DNA from: an uncultured Clostridia bacterium
GTDB taxonomy: Bacteria > Bacillota > Clostridia > UBA1381
Reading direction: 5' to 3'
Length of the DNA: 54,390 nt
NCBI GenBank assembly: GCA_944392335.1
Contig: CALXWJ010000066.1
Span: 1-54,390, forward strand
The first letter of the stretch is position 1. Each line of letters opens with the position of its first letter. The notes below the pieces were generated by a model. That model made no database searches. It saw only the letters and a program-made list of their open reading frames with translations, and had not been told where the DNA came from. Position numbers and translations under genes: made by a program. Shown piece after piece: positions 1 through 7,657 of this stretch.

Positions 1-123
1 AAATCGTATTTTACATATGTTTTCTCATCAAAAAGCAACAAATGAACAAGCAGCTGCCTGATGACAACTGCTTGCTGCAAAATTTCATTTTAATTATTTT
101 ACCCCAACTATTGACAAAGAGCC
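1..123 (-). mobile_element. Insertion-sequence end fragment (left contig edge)
   Basis: The first 123 bases are the reverse complement of the last ~123 bases of the window, with one mismatch seen by eye. The element boundary is at 123 (GGCTCTTTGTCAATAG read on the minus strand), and its interior runs off the left edge. The terminus style and a hairpin just inside the end suggest an ISL3-like element, but no transposase is visible, so the family is a guess. Confidence 0.7.
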
Positions 124-153
124 AAAAAAAGGAGAGGTATCAAAACCTCTCCT
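124..153 (-). terminator. Rho-independent terminator of the dockerin operon
   Basis: GGAGAGGT and ACCTCTCC arms (131-152) enclose a 6-nt loop. Read on the minus strand they are followed by a run of seven T. It lies 15 bp downstream of the 51-aa gene and directly abuts the IS end. Confidence 0.85.
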
Positions 154-167
154 TATCAATTCTTATT

Positions 168-323
168 TTACCATTCAAAAATGATTGTATCTGTAGGATT
201 TACACCGGCACTTTCAAGAGCTGATTGCATTTCACCATCTATAGTTACAGGATCGCTTGAAGCGATAACATCATTAACTTCAATCATTTCGATGCTTGCC
301 ATTGGCTTTTCATAAATTTTCAT
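168..323 (-). CDS. Small 51-aa protein of unknown function
   Basis: This short frame starts MKIYEKPMASIEMIEV and ends DTIIFEW. It has a good ribosome binding site (AGGTGGAG) a few bases before the ATG. It is the last gene before a strong terminator and lies 19 bp downstream of the cohesin-like gene, so the three genes form one transcript. There is no signal peptide or membrane segment. The composition is acidic, and the N-terminal pattern (K-x-Y-E-K-P, then D-V-I-A-S-S) resembles small unannotated clostridial peptides I have seen, some of which look like precursor peptides, but no maturation enzyme lies nearby. The function is unknown. Being a real gene is supported by the RBS, spacing and terminator. 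Confidence 0.7.
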   Translation of the reverse strand: MKIYEKPMASIEMIEVNDVIASSDPVTIDGEMQSALESAGVNPTDTIIFEW

Positions 324-342
324 TATTATTACTCCACCTTTC

Positions 343-1494
343 TTACTTGTTTACTACTTCAAATGAGAAGTTACCGTCTGCGTATGTGTCAGCAGCTATT
401 ACACCAAACTGAGCTGTTACAGAAGCGCCTACATCACCTTCGATTTGAAGATTTTCAAAATAGGTCTTTCCGAACAACTTAGAAGCGCCGTCTGCCGCGC
501 TTGTGATTTTAATATGATCGCTTGTTCCGAATGTGAATGTCTTTTGCTCGCTGTCAAGGAATATAGCTTTGCCTTCTGATCCGTACGGGATCTTTGTTGC
601 AGGTTCAGTAACAACTTCTTTAGCACGAACTGTTACAGTAGCAGTAGCAGTCTTTGATTCGTCGCCGTTAGCTGTAGCTGTAATTGTGATAACCTGATCT
701 TCTTCTGTTGCTGCAGGAGCTGTGTATGTATTACCATCAAATGAACCTGCTGTTGCACTTAATGTATAAGTACTATCATAATCGCCTTCGCCTGTAACTT
801 CAACTGTGAATACTTGTGTTCCTTCACCATCTAAAGTAACTTCTGTAGGATCAATTGTGATGTCTGTGATTGTTGGTTCTGAAGATGGATTAGCCCAATC
901 ATTATATGAAGGAATTGTACAACTTTCAACATCTATTGTTCCACCTAATAAAGAATATGACCAAACTTCACTTTCTTCTGAATTTTTACCATCAACTGTA
1001 GCATTTGTAATCGTAAAATCGCCCACTTGATCAAAATCATTAACTCTAAATGCTAATTTTATAGTTGTTACTGCATCAACTATATAATTTTCAGCATTTG
1101 TTGTCGGTCCAAAGGCAAGTGCTTCTCCTGAACTACCAACAGTAATATTTGAAGGTATTACAGATTTAGCCTTTGTGTAAGTAAAACCTTCTGGTGAAGT
1201 CCATGCTACACCCATTGTTGTAATACCATTTCCTTTTGTTACTTCTTCCCATGTCACCTCATCCAATTCAAGTGAATAAGGCACCAAAGTCTCAGCTTCT
1301 GTCATATCAATTGCAATGTTTACATATGCAAAAGCGACAGTATCAGAAACCTTTTCATAGCTATCAAATGTAGCTGAAACAAATGGTTTTCCACCTAATG
1401 AAGCAGCATTTGCTACAGTTAATGCTGAAAACATTGTTGCTGCTATAGCAAAAGCACTTACAATAGAAACTACTTTACTAAATTTCATAGTCAT
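343..1494 (-). CDS. Secreted protein, possible cohesin-like domain plus Ig-like domain
   Basis: The 383-aa product has a clear signal peptide (Lys near the start, a hydrophobic stretch, then ANA-A at about residues 28-31). Residues ~32-185 form a beta-rich domain whose layout (YVNIAIDM, a long loop, then IKLAFRV and GDFTITNATV) recalls cohesin folds. Residues ~205-290 are an Ig-like repeat (TITDITIDPTEVTLDG to ATATVTV), and ~300-383 is a second small beta domain. It is immediately downstream (15 bp) of the dockerin gene, and a cohesin-dockerin partnership would explain that pairing. The cohesin assignment is by pattern only. A generic extracellular beta-sandwich is the alternative. No SLH or sortase anchor is visible. 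Confidence 0.55.
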   Translation of the reverse strand: MTMKFSKVVSIVSAFAIAATMFSALTVANAASLGGKPFVSATFDSYEKVSDTVAFAYVNIAIDMTEAETLVPYSLELDEVTWEEVTKGNGITTMGVAWTSPEGFTYTKAKSVIPSNITVGSSGEALAFGPTTNAENYIVDAVTTIKLAFRVNDFDQVGDFTITNATVDGKNSEESEVWSYSLLGGTIDVESCTIPSYNDWANPSSEPTITDITIDPTEVTLDGEGTQVFTVEVTGEGDYDSTYTLSATAGSFDGNTYTAPAATEEDQVITITATANGDESKTATATVTVRAKEVVTEPATKIPYGSEGKAIFLDSEQKTFTFGTSDHIKITSAADGASKLFGKTYFENLQIEGDVGASVTAQFGVIAADTYADGNFSFEVVNK

Positions 1495-1509
1495 TATCTC
1501 CTTTATAAA

Positions 1510-2097
1510 TTATTTTGATTGTACAATGAGAGAATCGCCTAAGAAATGATTCAATACCGCAGCAGCATCACCCATATCTATTGATGTATCCAAATTTACA
1601 TCTGCTGCTAATAATGCAGCTTCTTCTGTTATTAGCGCATCACCTAAAAAATGATTTAAAATTGCAGCAGCATCACCCATATCTATTGATGTATCCAAAT
1701 TTACATCACCTAATGTATAAATAGGACCTACAGGTGTTGAACTAACTGTAAGTGGTATTTCTATAAGCTGTCCCGGATCTGTAATTGTTTCGCCGCCGAT
1801 ACGAACTATGTATTCACCATCAGTCAATTCGGTCTTTGTTCCCATTCCGTCTGTCCAGAATGCTTCGCCGTTTGTACCTTGGTTAATATAATACAAATCT
1901 TCTGCTACCAATGTAGAGTCCGCCTTATCGGCAGAAATAACTACAACAGTCCATTGATGTTCGGCATCAATAGGAGCATCTGCAAGCTTAACAAAACCGT
2001 CTTCATATGTTGCAGTTGCAGCAAATGCAGAAACGCCGAATGTCATCGCAATGGCAGCTGCTGACAAACAAGCAACAAGCTTTTTGATTTTTTTCAT
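1510..2097 (-). CDS. Secreted dockerin type I protein
   Basis: The 195-aa product carries a signal peptide (MKKIKKLVACLSAAAIAM to AFA, residues 1-27), an N-terminal beta-rich region of ~95 residues with no assigned family, and a C-terminal dockerin. The dockerin has two calcium-binding F-hand repeats, at about 130-155 and 165-190. Each has the D-x-N-x-D-x-x-I-D pattern followed by a helix (GDAAAILNHF / GDAAAVLNHF). Dockerins bind cohesins with calcium. There is no catalytic domain, so this is a structural or adaptor protein and not a docked enzyme. It is the first gene of a three-gene minus-strand operon and follows a long leader region. Confidence 0.85.
   Translation of the reverse strand: MKKIKKLVACLSAAAIAMTFGVSAFAATATYEDGFVKLADAPIDAEHQWTVVVISADKADSTLVAEDLYYINQGTNGEAFWTDGMGTKTELTDGEYIVRIGGETITDPGQLIEIPLTVSSTPVGPIYTLGDVNLDTSIDMGDAAAILNHFLGDALITEEAALLAADVNLDTSIDMGDAAAVLNHFLGDSLIVQSK
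1538..1707. repeat. Internal direct duplication of the dockerin repeats
   Basis: Bases 1538-1602 and 1643-1707 are two 65-bp copies offset by 105 bp (35 codons). They are identical over roughly the last 45 bases and differ at only a few positions in the rest. Dockerin repeats usually diverge more at DNA level, so this indicates recent duplication or gene conversion. Confidence 0.85.
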
Positions 2098-2866
2098 TTT
2101 CCTTCTTTCTCCTCTCTACCTTCGCTTTTTAATTAATATAAAATTTTACGTTACTAACGTAAAAGTTTCTTTTCGTTCCTTATAATCAATACACCCCTAT
2201 TACATACGAAATTTCAACATGCTGCGAAATATTTTTCTTGTTCTTATTCATTCACACTTATTAAGTATTTGAGGAACTTACATTCACCATGCTGTAAGTT
2301 AAGCGTCTCTGAATCACATTCACACAATCAGACGCCTGCATTTTTACATTTCACACACAGATTATTTCTTAATACCCCATGTCAAGAATACACTCACATC
2401 CGATTTTGTCCCCGTATTACTTAAAAATGTCAGCATTTATCAAGATCGATGCTTCGCTTTGCTTATGGCTTTTCGCTTAATATAATGATCAATTTAAGGC
2501 TTTAATATGAATCACACGATTCATTACCGTTTTACGAAACCTTACATTAGAAACCAACACTCCACATTCACTACTATTTATTATAAAACAATCGCGCGTA
2601 ATTTGCAAGTGATTTATTACAGGAATATATAACTTTTGTTAAAGTTATATTTTTTAAAAAGTATTTTTGTACAATCTTTACAAACTTGTACACATATTAT
2701 AGGAAAAAATTTGCAATAAAATATCAAAAAATTACATATCCTCAAATTTTATTATATATTTTTGCAATCAGCGTTGTTTCTTCACCCCAAACCTACATAT
2801 AAAATTCCGGTTTTTCACTAATATATATGAATTAAAGAAATTCATCTTTTGTATTTAAAAGCATTT
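2098..2866. other. Gene-free 770-bp region upstream of the dockerin operon
   Basis: No convincing coding frame is present. The region is A+T-rich and holds several inverted repeats: 2144-2164 (listed separately), AACTTAC/GTAAGTT at 2276-2301, GCGTCT/AGACGC at 2304-2336, and an A+T-rich 10-bp-arm hairpin at 2627-2650. A long structured leader for the dockerin transcript would explain them, but no known riboswitch class was recognised. Confidence 0.5.
2144..2164. promoter_or_regulatory. Perfect inverted repeat upstream of the dockerin gene
   Basis: Nine-base arms TTTTACGTT and AACGTAAAA flank ACT, about 47 bp before the dockerin start codon. The position suits either an operator or a hairpin in the 5' leader. 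The binding factor is unknown. Confidence 0.5.
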
Positions 2867-3286
2867 TTATCTTCCCGTCTTTAAATAGCTTAATGAATAC
2901 ATAAATCCGTCAAGGCTGACCGTCATAACATCTCCCGCAACAGGTTCTCCCGCCACACACAATATGTTTGCAAAAACGTTTTCCCCTCCCGTATCTTCGG
3001 GAAAATTCATAACGATATATGTATACCGAACGGCTTTCCTTCCTTTATATTTTGCAAGGTCCAATCCTGCCGCCTTTTGAAGCTCATTATAGTTATTATA
3101 CACTTCATCAAATACTTCAGGAATTTCCAAGGTTACTTTTTCAGTATATTCGCTATCAACCTCCCATCCGTATTTTTCTAAGAATCTAATGTTTAGCTCT
3201 TCATCATCACCGGCAAATACAAGACACATTGCTCCAATCCCGATAATGACCGCAACAGTAATAACATACATTATCATTTTTTTCAC
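2867..3286 (-). CDS. DUF4830-type membrane-anchored protein
   Basis: The protein has one N-terminal membrane segment (YVITVAVIIGIGAMCLVF) followed by an extracytoplasmic domain. Its FLEKYGWEV, IPEVFDEVYNNYNELQKAAG and VAGDVMTVSLDGFMYSL blocks match the DUF4830 family as I know it. The GTG at 3286 was chosen because an AGGTGAGG sequence sits just before it; an ATG at 3277 or a longer form from 3301 are alternatives. The biochemical function of the family is unknown. It is monocistronic, with A+T-rich DNA on both sides. Confidence 0.7.
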   Translation of the reverse strand: MKKMIMYVITVAVIIGIGAMCLVFAGDDEELNIRFLEKYGWEVDSEYTEKVTLEIPEVFDEVYNNYNELQKAAGLDLAKYKGRKAVRYTYIVMNFPEDTGGENVFANILCVAGEPVAGDVMTVSLDGFMYSLSYLKTGR

Positions 3287-3451
3287 GACCTCACCTCTCA
3301 TTTAAGAGCCTATATTATTTTTAAAAAATTTTAAAAAAATTTATCCCTTATTCTATGCCCTTTTATTATATTAAAATTTTATTTTATATATTACTTTGTA
3401 TAAAATAAAAAAATACGGGAAAAATTTTATTATAACCCAAGCAAAGATGTT

Positions 3452-3600
3452 CCACGCCGTTATCGGCGGCAGGTTCCATTCATCATTTCAGCGGGAGTTA
3501 TAATCTCCCACCGAAACGCTGAGGAGCAAGCTCCCTTTGCCGGTTGCGGCGTTTTCACGCTCAATTTCAAACAAGCTTGATGGAGCATTGCTCCGATTAA
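3452..3600 (+). other. Structured, GC-richer segment before the DUF378 gene
   Basis: A run of short hairpins lies here: GCCG-TTAT-CGGC (3456-3467), GGGAG-TTATAAT-CTCCC (3493-3509), GGAGC-AA-GCTCC (about 3523-3534) and GGAGCA-TTGCTCC just before the RBS. The segment is clearly richer in G+C than its flanks. It could be a 5' structured leader or a degenerate interspersed repeat. No known riboswitch consensus was recognised. Confidence 0.35.
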
Positions 3601-3617
3601 AAAAGGAGGTAATATTG

Positions 3618-3824
3618 ATGATTGATAATATTTCTTTAATTCTTGTTATAATAGGCGCTCTCAACTGGGGAAGCATCGGTATCTTTGGATTCGATATTGT
3701 AGGAGCATTATTCGGAGGTCAGGGATCTGTTGTTGCACGCATTATATTTACTATTGTAGGTATAGCCGGTTTATGGGCAATAGGTATGCTGTTTAAAGAC
3801 AAGGAAAAAATTCAAAATCACTGA
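3618..3824 (+). CDS. DUF378 family small membrane protein
   Basis: The 68-aa product starts MIDNISLILVIIGALNWG at an ATG 7 bases after a perfect AGGAGGT; an in-frame upstream ATG at 3537 has no such signal and was rejected. There are two membrane segments around residues 5-25 and 40-60, separated by the GFDIVGALFGG loop. The N-W-G-S/I-G pattern is the hallmark of DUF378 (B. subtilis YuzA type). The function is unknown and it stands alone. Confidence 0.85.
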   Translation: MIDNISLILVIIGALNWGSIGIFGFDIVGALFGGQGSVVARIIFTIVGIAGLWAIGMLFKDKEKIQNH

Positions 3825-4035
3825 TCTGACAAAACAATCGGTATGTTTTTATTTTTACATGCACAAACAAAAATATATTTATGGTTTAATCCACAATAGT
3901 TATATTTTATGCGTTTAATTTCTTAAACCATTATTAAAAATATATCAAGCCATACAATCTTTATATTTTTAGAATATATTTATTGTTCATTTTTAACATT
4001 TTATCTTTAAGTGCAATAAAATTCCAACAAATCAA

Positions 4036-4064
4036 TTGACAAACAGACATTATAGTGATATACT
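4036..4064 (+). promoter_or_regulatory. Strong sigma-A promoter (TTGACA-17-TATACT)
   Basis: TTGACA at 4036-4041 and TATACT at 4059-4064 are separated by exactly 17 bases. No gene follows on the plus strand before the next hairpin, so this promoter seems to drive a short non-coding transcript. Confidence 0.75.
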
Positions 4065-4070
4065 ATATAC

Positions 4071-4195
4071 GTAAATGATTTAATATTTATGTTTGATTAG
4101 ATATTTTCATTCTTTCTCAATAAATTATATTAAAGGTGTCAAGACTGTCATGCTGACGACAATTTTGACACCTTTAATATTTGTTTTTATTTATT
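4071..4195 (+). ncRNA. Candidate small RNA ending in a 16-bp hairpin
   Basis: Starting ~7 bases after the -10 box, the transcript would be about 110-125 nt. It ends with a perfect 16-bp stem (4127-4142 with 4165-4180) followed by TTGTTTTTATTT, a terminator-like tail. Two short ATG frames inside stop after two or three codons, so no peptide is encoded. The 3' stem-loop contains a second small stem (GTCA/TGAC). No known RNA family was recognised. Confidence 0.5.
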
Positions 4196-4243
4196 ATCAA
4201 AAATTGTATTCAATAAGATTCAAGATTCGGCTGATTTACACAT

Positions 4244-4284
4244 AAAAAACCCCTTACGGACTTTATACATTCCGTAAGGGGTTT
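4244..4284 (-). terminator. Terminator of the NlpC/P60 gene
   Basis: A perfect 14-bp stem (AAACCCCTTACGGA with its complement, 4247-4284) encloses a 10-nt loop. On the minus strand it is followed by TTTTTT. It lies 20 bp past the stop of the SH3-NlpC/P60 gene. Confidence 0.9.
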
Positions 4285-4304
4285 TAATGATCTGTTTTTA
4301 TTTA

Positions 4305-5840
4305 TTAATATACTCTTCTTGCACCGACATATGTTGAATATCCGCAAATCGTAGATAATGCAACATAACATACCGTTTTACCCGGTCTCGGTGAATGTAT
4401 GACCTGTCCGTTGCCCGCATATATACCAACATGCGATATACCGCTTCCCTTGGAGAAGAATACCAAATCTCCGGGCTGCAAATTACTCTTTGAAACCGCA
4501 ACACCATTACTGTATTGTGCTCTTGATGTCCTGTTTACACTTATTCCAACCTGTTTGCAAGCATATTGAACAAGTCCCGAACAGTCAAATCCCGATGGGG
4601 ATGATCCGCCGTAAACATATTTTACTCCGATATATTTTGCAGCAGCATCTACTATAGCCTGTCCTTTTGAACTCGGTGCAGGATTTGAATTGCTTTCCGA
4701 CTTTGTAACTGTCTTTGCTTTTGTTGTTGATGATGATGTTGTTGTTGACGTTTTCTTTGCCGTACTCGTATTATTTTGTGTACTTGCAGTACGCTGAGCT
4801 ATCATATCATCATATGCGGCTTTTGTCATAACATAATCAGATTTAACATATCCTGTGCTTCTGTATGGTCCGTAAGCAATTTTTGTCCATTCCGAACCTT
4901 CGCTTACTATAAGACACTTATCACCGTTTGAAAACGTGTTTATTACATTTGAATCCTCGGTGGGCATTCTTTTGCATTCAACAGGCGTCGAACCGTTCAA
5001 TACAAACAAGCCCTCCTCCGAAATGGCATTTATCCTTTCAATACGGCTTTCTGCTACTTTATCTCGGGAAACCATTCCGCCGATACTTACATATTTTGAC
5101 ATTACATATCCGGTACTGTAATTGGTTCCGTAATATACCTTCATCCATTCATCATCGACCCGATCCAGTACGACAATGCAGTCACCGTTCGCGATCTGAT
5201 CTATGATCACCGTTCCTTCAGTCCCGGCGCCGCTTCTTACATTGAGTGATCCGCCTTCAACCGTGACAACACCGGATTCATACATTACGTTTTCAAGCAG
5301 TATCTTTTTTGCTTCCTCATATGATGTTGTTACATATTCTTTTAATACATATGCCACTCCGTCATCTTCACCGTAAGGTATAACGTACCAATCATCTGTT
5401 TCATCTATAATATCGATCATCTGTCCGTATTCAAGACTGTCAAGGATTTCTGAATCAAGACTTTGCGCGGCCCTTATGTTTAAACCACCGGTCGTTGTTA
5501 TTACATAACCGGAAACCGGTTCAAACGGCTTTGATTTTTCGATCACATTATCTGAAAATTCAAATTCCCCTTGTCTGTAATCAACAATCTCAACACTTTC
5601 TTCCGCCTCTTCCATTTCAGCTTCAGTCAGCTCCGGCGTTGGCTGCGCGTCTTCATCTATGTATACTACATCTGAAATTTCTTCTTCATTTGTATCGGAT
5701 ACTTCCAATAAATTATCATTGTTTATAATATTATTTTTGTTCGCTTGTACAGAAGTTATTTCAGCCGCCTGGCTCACTACCAATGATCCTATTAATACAA
5801 CTGCCATAATACCGGCAATCGTATGCTTAAGATTTCCCAT
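4305..5840 (-). CDS. Secreted SH3-domain NlpC/P60 endopeptidase
   Basis: This 511-aa wall hydrolase has a signal peptide (cleavage near SQA-A or VQA, residues 25-34) and an acidic linker to ~100. Three bacterial SH3 repeats follow at about 110-172, 190-252 and 275-342 (GLNIR, SLNVR, and a degenerate third). A Ser/Thr-rich linker (350-390) leads to a C-terminal NlpC/P60 domain (395-511). The catalytic Cys is in FDCSGLV, the His in ISHVGIY, and a third polar residue in VIHSP. Family members cleave D-Glu-meso-DAP or related peptide bonds in peptidoglycan, and the SH3 repeats bind the wall. The third SH3 repeat lacks the usual N-V-R and may not bind. It is monocistronic, with its own promoter and terminator. 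Confidence 0.92.
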   Translation of the reverse strand: MGNLKHTIAGIMAVVLIGSLVVSQAAEITSVQANKNNIINNDNLLEVSDTNEEEISDVVYIDEDAQPTPELTEAEMEEAEESVEIVDYRQGEFEFSDNVIEKSKPFEPVSGYVITTTGGLNIRAAQSLDSEILDSLEYGQMIDIIDETDDWYVIPYGEDDGVAYVLKEYVTTSYEEAKKILLENVMYESGVVTVEGGSLNVRSGAGTEGTVIIDQIANGDCIVVLDRVDDEWMKVYYGTNYSTGYVMSKYVSIGGMVSRDKVAESRIERINAISEEGLFVLNGSTPVECKRMPTEDSNVINTFSNGDKCLIVSEGSEWTKIAYGPYRSTGYVKSDYVMTKAAYDDMIAQRTASTQNNTSTAKKTSTTTSSSTTKAKTVTKSESNSNPAPSSKGQAIVDAAAKYIGVKYVYGGSSPSGFDCSGLVQYACKQVGISVNRTSRAQYSNGVAVSKSNLQPGDLVFFSKGSGISHVGIYAGNGQVIHSPRPGKTVCYVALSTICGYSTYVGARRVY

Positions 5841-5903
5841 CTATGCGTCCATTCCCTTCTTTAATTCTATTTAAAAAATATGTTACTCAAATATTACACG
5901 CTT

Positions 5904-5932
5904 ATTATACTATATATTTTTAGATTTGTCAA
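5904..5932 (-). promoter_or_regulatory. Sigma-A promoter of the NlpC/P60 gene (TTGACA-17-TATAAT)
   Basis: On the minus strand, TTGACA (5932-5927) and TATAAT (5909-5904) are both perfect with a 17-base spacer. They lie about 64 bp before the start codon. Confidence 0.85.
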
Positions 5933-6119
5933 ACTTTTTTAGATATTTTTTTTAAAATTATAAAAATTTTTCCAAAAAAGTCTTTAAAAACCTCACAAAT
6001 ATGCGGTTTTTTTAATTGTTACAAAATTGTAAACAAATTATTCCGTATTTTTTATCCGATGAGAAATTGTTAAATTTTTTGTATTTTTTGTAACAATTTC
6101 TTAAAAAATATATGCCGCT

Positions 6120-6704
6120 TTATTTGTCATCTACGTAATATGTCGCTTCCATATCCGCAACAGACAATGCATATGCAAGAGGATATTTTTCAAATACCGT
6201 CCCTACGGTCCTTGCATCTTCGGTTCCGGAAAATCCCATATGATACCTTATCGCAAATGCCTCACACGTTTCAAGGCGCATGTATCTGTTGATAATATAT
6301 ACCGATTTTTCCCCGTGACCATACGGAAATTCATCATTTAATTCATATACCGGCACGCTCTGCCATCTTCCGTTTTCATCCTTAACGTTCCTCGTCCCGA
6401 TTTTATAACATTTAATTTTACACAGATCATGCAGCAGCGATACAATAGCAATACTCTCTTCGCTGTAATTCATCTTATATAGGTTTTTTGCTCTGTCACG
6501 CTTTAAATAGTCCCAAAGACATTCATATACATTTAAGCTATGCTGCAAAAGCCCTCCCGCATATGAGCCGTGAAATCTTGTGCTTGCAGGCGCGCTGAAA
6601 AAATCGGATTCCGCCGAAATAAGATATTTCCACAGCCTGTCCGCACCCTCTCTCGTTATATATGTCTTATATATTTCTTCAAATCTTTTTTCATTATCCG
6701 TCAT
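6120..6704 (-). CDS. HD-domain phosphohydrolase-like protein
   Basis: The 194-aa cytoplasmic protein shows the HD superfamily metal-ligand pattern: His in GGLLQHSLNV (~60), His-Asp in VSLLHDLCKI (~95), a later His (YHMGF) and Asp in SVADMEATY near the C-terminus. HD enzymes hydrolyse phosphate esters of nucleotides. This one lacks the Rel/Spo, dGTPase or GGDEF-partner domains, so its substrate cannot be named. The start MTDNEK was chosen because GAGGTG lies 5 bases upstream; an upstream ATG at 6743 has no RBS. A promoter lies at 6788-6816. Confidence 0.75.
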   Translation of the reverse strand: MTDNEKRFEEIYKTYITREGADRLWKYLISAESDFFSAPASTRFHGSYAGGLLQHSLNVYECLWDYLKRDRAKNLYKMNYSEESIAIVSLLHDLCKIKCYKIGTRNVKDENGRWQSVPVYELNDEFPYGHGEKSVYIINRYMRLETCEAFAIRYHMGFSGTEDARTVGTVFEKYPLAYALSVADMEATYYVDDK

Positions 6705-6787
6705 AATACACCTCATTTTTCTTACTGTTTTTCGGTCAGTCATCTTTTTTTATTGATTCATACGTCAAAAATTTATTTGCCCTGCTT

Positions 6788-6816
6788 ATTATACCGTATT
6801 TACCTTCCTTTTTCAA
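6788..6816 (-). promoter_or_regulatory. Promoter of the HD-domain gene (TTGAAA-17-TATAAT)
   Basis: On the minus strand, TTGAAA (6816-6811) and TATAAT (6793-6788) are 17 bases apart, 84 bp before the start codon. Confidence 0.75.
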
Positions 6817-6890
6817 TACATTTTTTATTTTTACAAATTCTTTGCGCATCTTACACTTTTTTTCTTCATATTATTTTTGATTAAAAAGTA

Positions 6891-6919
6891 TTGAAAATAT
6901 ATGCGTTTTATAGTATAAT
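6891..6919 (+). promoter_or_regulatory. Promoter of nth (TTGAAA-17-TATAAT)
   Basis: TTGAAA at 6891 and TATAAT at 6914-6919 with a 17-base spacer lie 57 bp upstream of the nth start. Confidence 0.8.
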
Positions 6920-6975
6920 AAGTAATAATTAAAACATTGTACCACGTTTTTACAAAAGGAGGTGTTCCGTATTAT

Positions 6976-7626
6976 ATGAGAAAACAAGAACGCGCTGAAG
7001 GTGTAATGAATATTCTTGACCGTATCTATCCCGACGTACACTGCACTCTCAATTACTCCAATCCTTTGGAAATGCTTATTGCCACGCAATTGTCGGCTCA
7101 ATGCACCGATGCGCGGGTAAATATCGTAACAAAAGACCTATTTAAGAAATATCCCGACGTACATGCTTTTGCAAACGTCGATATCAAAGAGCTTGAACAG
7201 GATATACGTTCTACCGGTTTTTATAAAAACAAAGCCAAAAATATTATATCGTGCTGCCAACGCTTAATTGATACATACGACGGCAAGGTCCCTGATACCA
7301 TGGAAGATCTGCTCACCCTTGCAGGCACCGGAAGAAAGACCGCAAATCTTGTTTTGGGAGATATTTTCCACAAGCCTGCCGTAGTAGTGGACACGCACTG
7401 CATACGTCTTTCAAACAGGATAGGTCTGACATCAAACACCGATCCCGTAAAAATAGAGTTTGATTTGAAAAAGCTTATTCCTCCGGAAAAACAATTAAAA
7501 TTATGCCATCAGCTCGTCAATCACGGCAGGGCACGCTGCAATGCCAGAAAACCAGATTGCGAAAACTGCGAATTAACCGACTACTGCAAATATTATCAAA
7601 AAACTTATAAATCCGCAGTAAAATAA
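6976..7626 (+). CDS. nth: Endonuclease III
   Basis: The 216-aa protein is a bifunctional DNA glycosylase/AP lyase that removes oxidised pyrimidines in base-excision repair. It has the helix-hairpin-helix with catalytic Lys (LAGTGRKTANLVLG) and the catalytic Asp in VVDTHCIRLSNR. At the C-terminus is the 4Fe-4S loop Cys-x6-Cys-x2-Cys-x5-Cys (CNARKPDCENCELTDYC). Length is normal for the family. The ATG at 6976 (MRKQER) was preferred over the in-frame codon at 6937, which precedes the AAAGGAGGTG site; the SD-to-ATG spacing is slightly long (about 12). The HIT gene follows 31 bp later. Confidence 0.95.
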   Translation: MRKQERAEGVMNILDRIYPDVHCTLNYSNPLEMLIATQLSAQCTDARVNIVTKDLFKKYPDVHAFANVDIKELEQDIRSTGFYKNKAKNIISCCQRLIDTYDGKVPDTMEDLLTLAGTGRKTANLVLGDIFHKPAVVVDTHCIRLSNRIGLTSNTDPVKIEFDLKKLIPPEKQLKLCHQLVNHGRARCNARKPDCENCELTDYCKYYQKTYKSAVK

Positions 7627-7657
7627 GTATAAATTCAAAAAGAGAGGTTATTATAAA

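Noticed and set aside
42..224. 60-aa plus-strand frame across the left IS end
   Set aside because: It crosses the IS boundary and the terminator, has no RBS, and is antisense to the 51-aa gene.
2627..2655. A+T-rich hairpin followed by TTTTT as a terminator
   Set aside because: The stem is almost all A-T and no gene ends upstream on the plus strand, so the call is not supported.
3537..3617. N-terminal extension of the DUF378 protein
   Set aside because: The perfect AGGAGGT with 7-base spacing points to ATG 3618, and the extension is hydrophilic and unlike the family.
4928..5206. Plus-strand frames antisense to the NlpC/P60 gene
   Set aside because: They are shadows of the real gene, without RBS or recognisable protein features.
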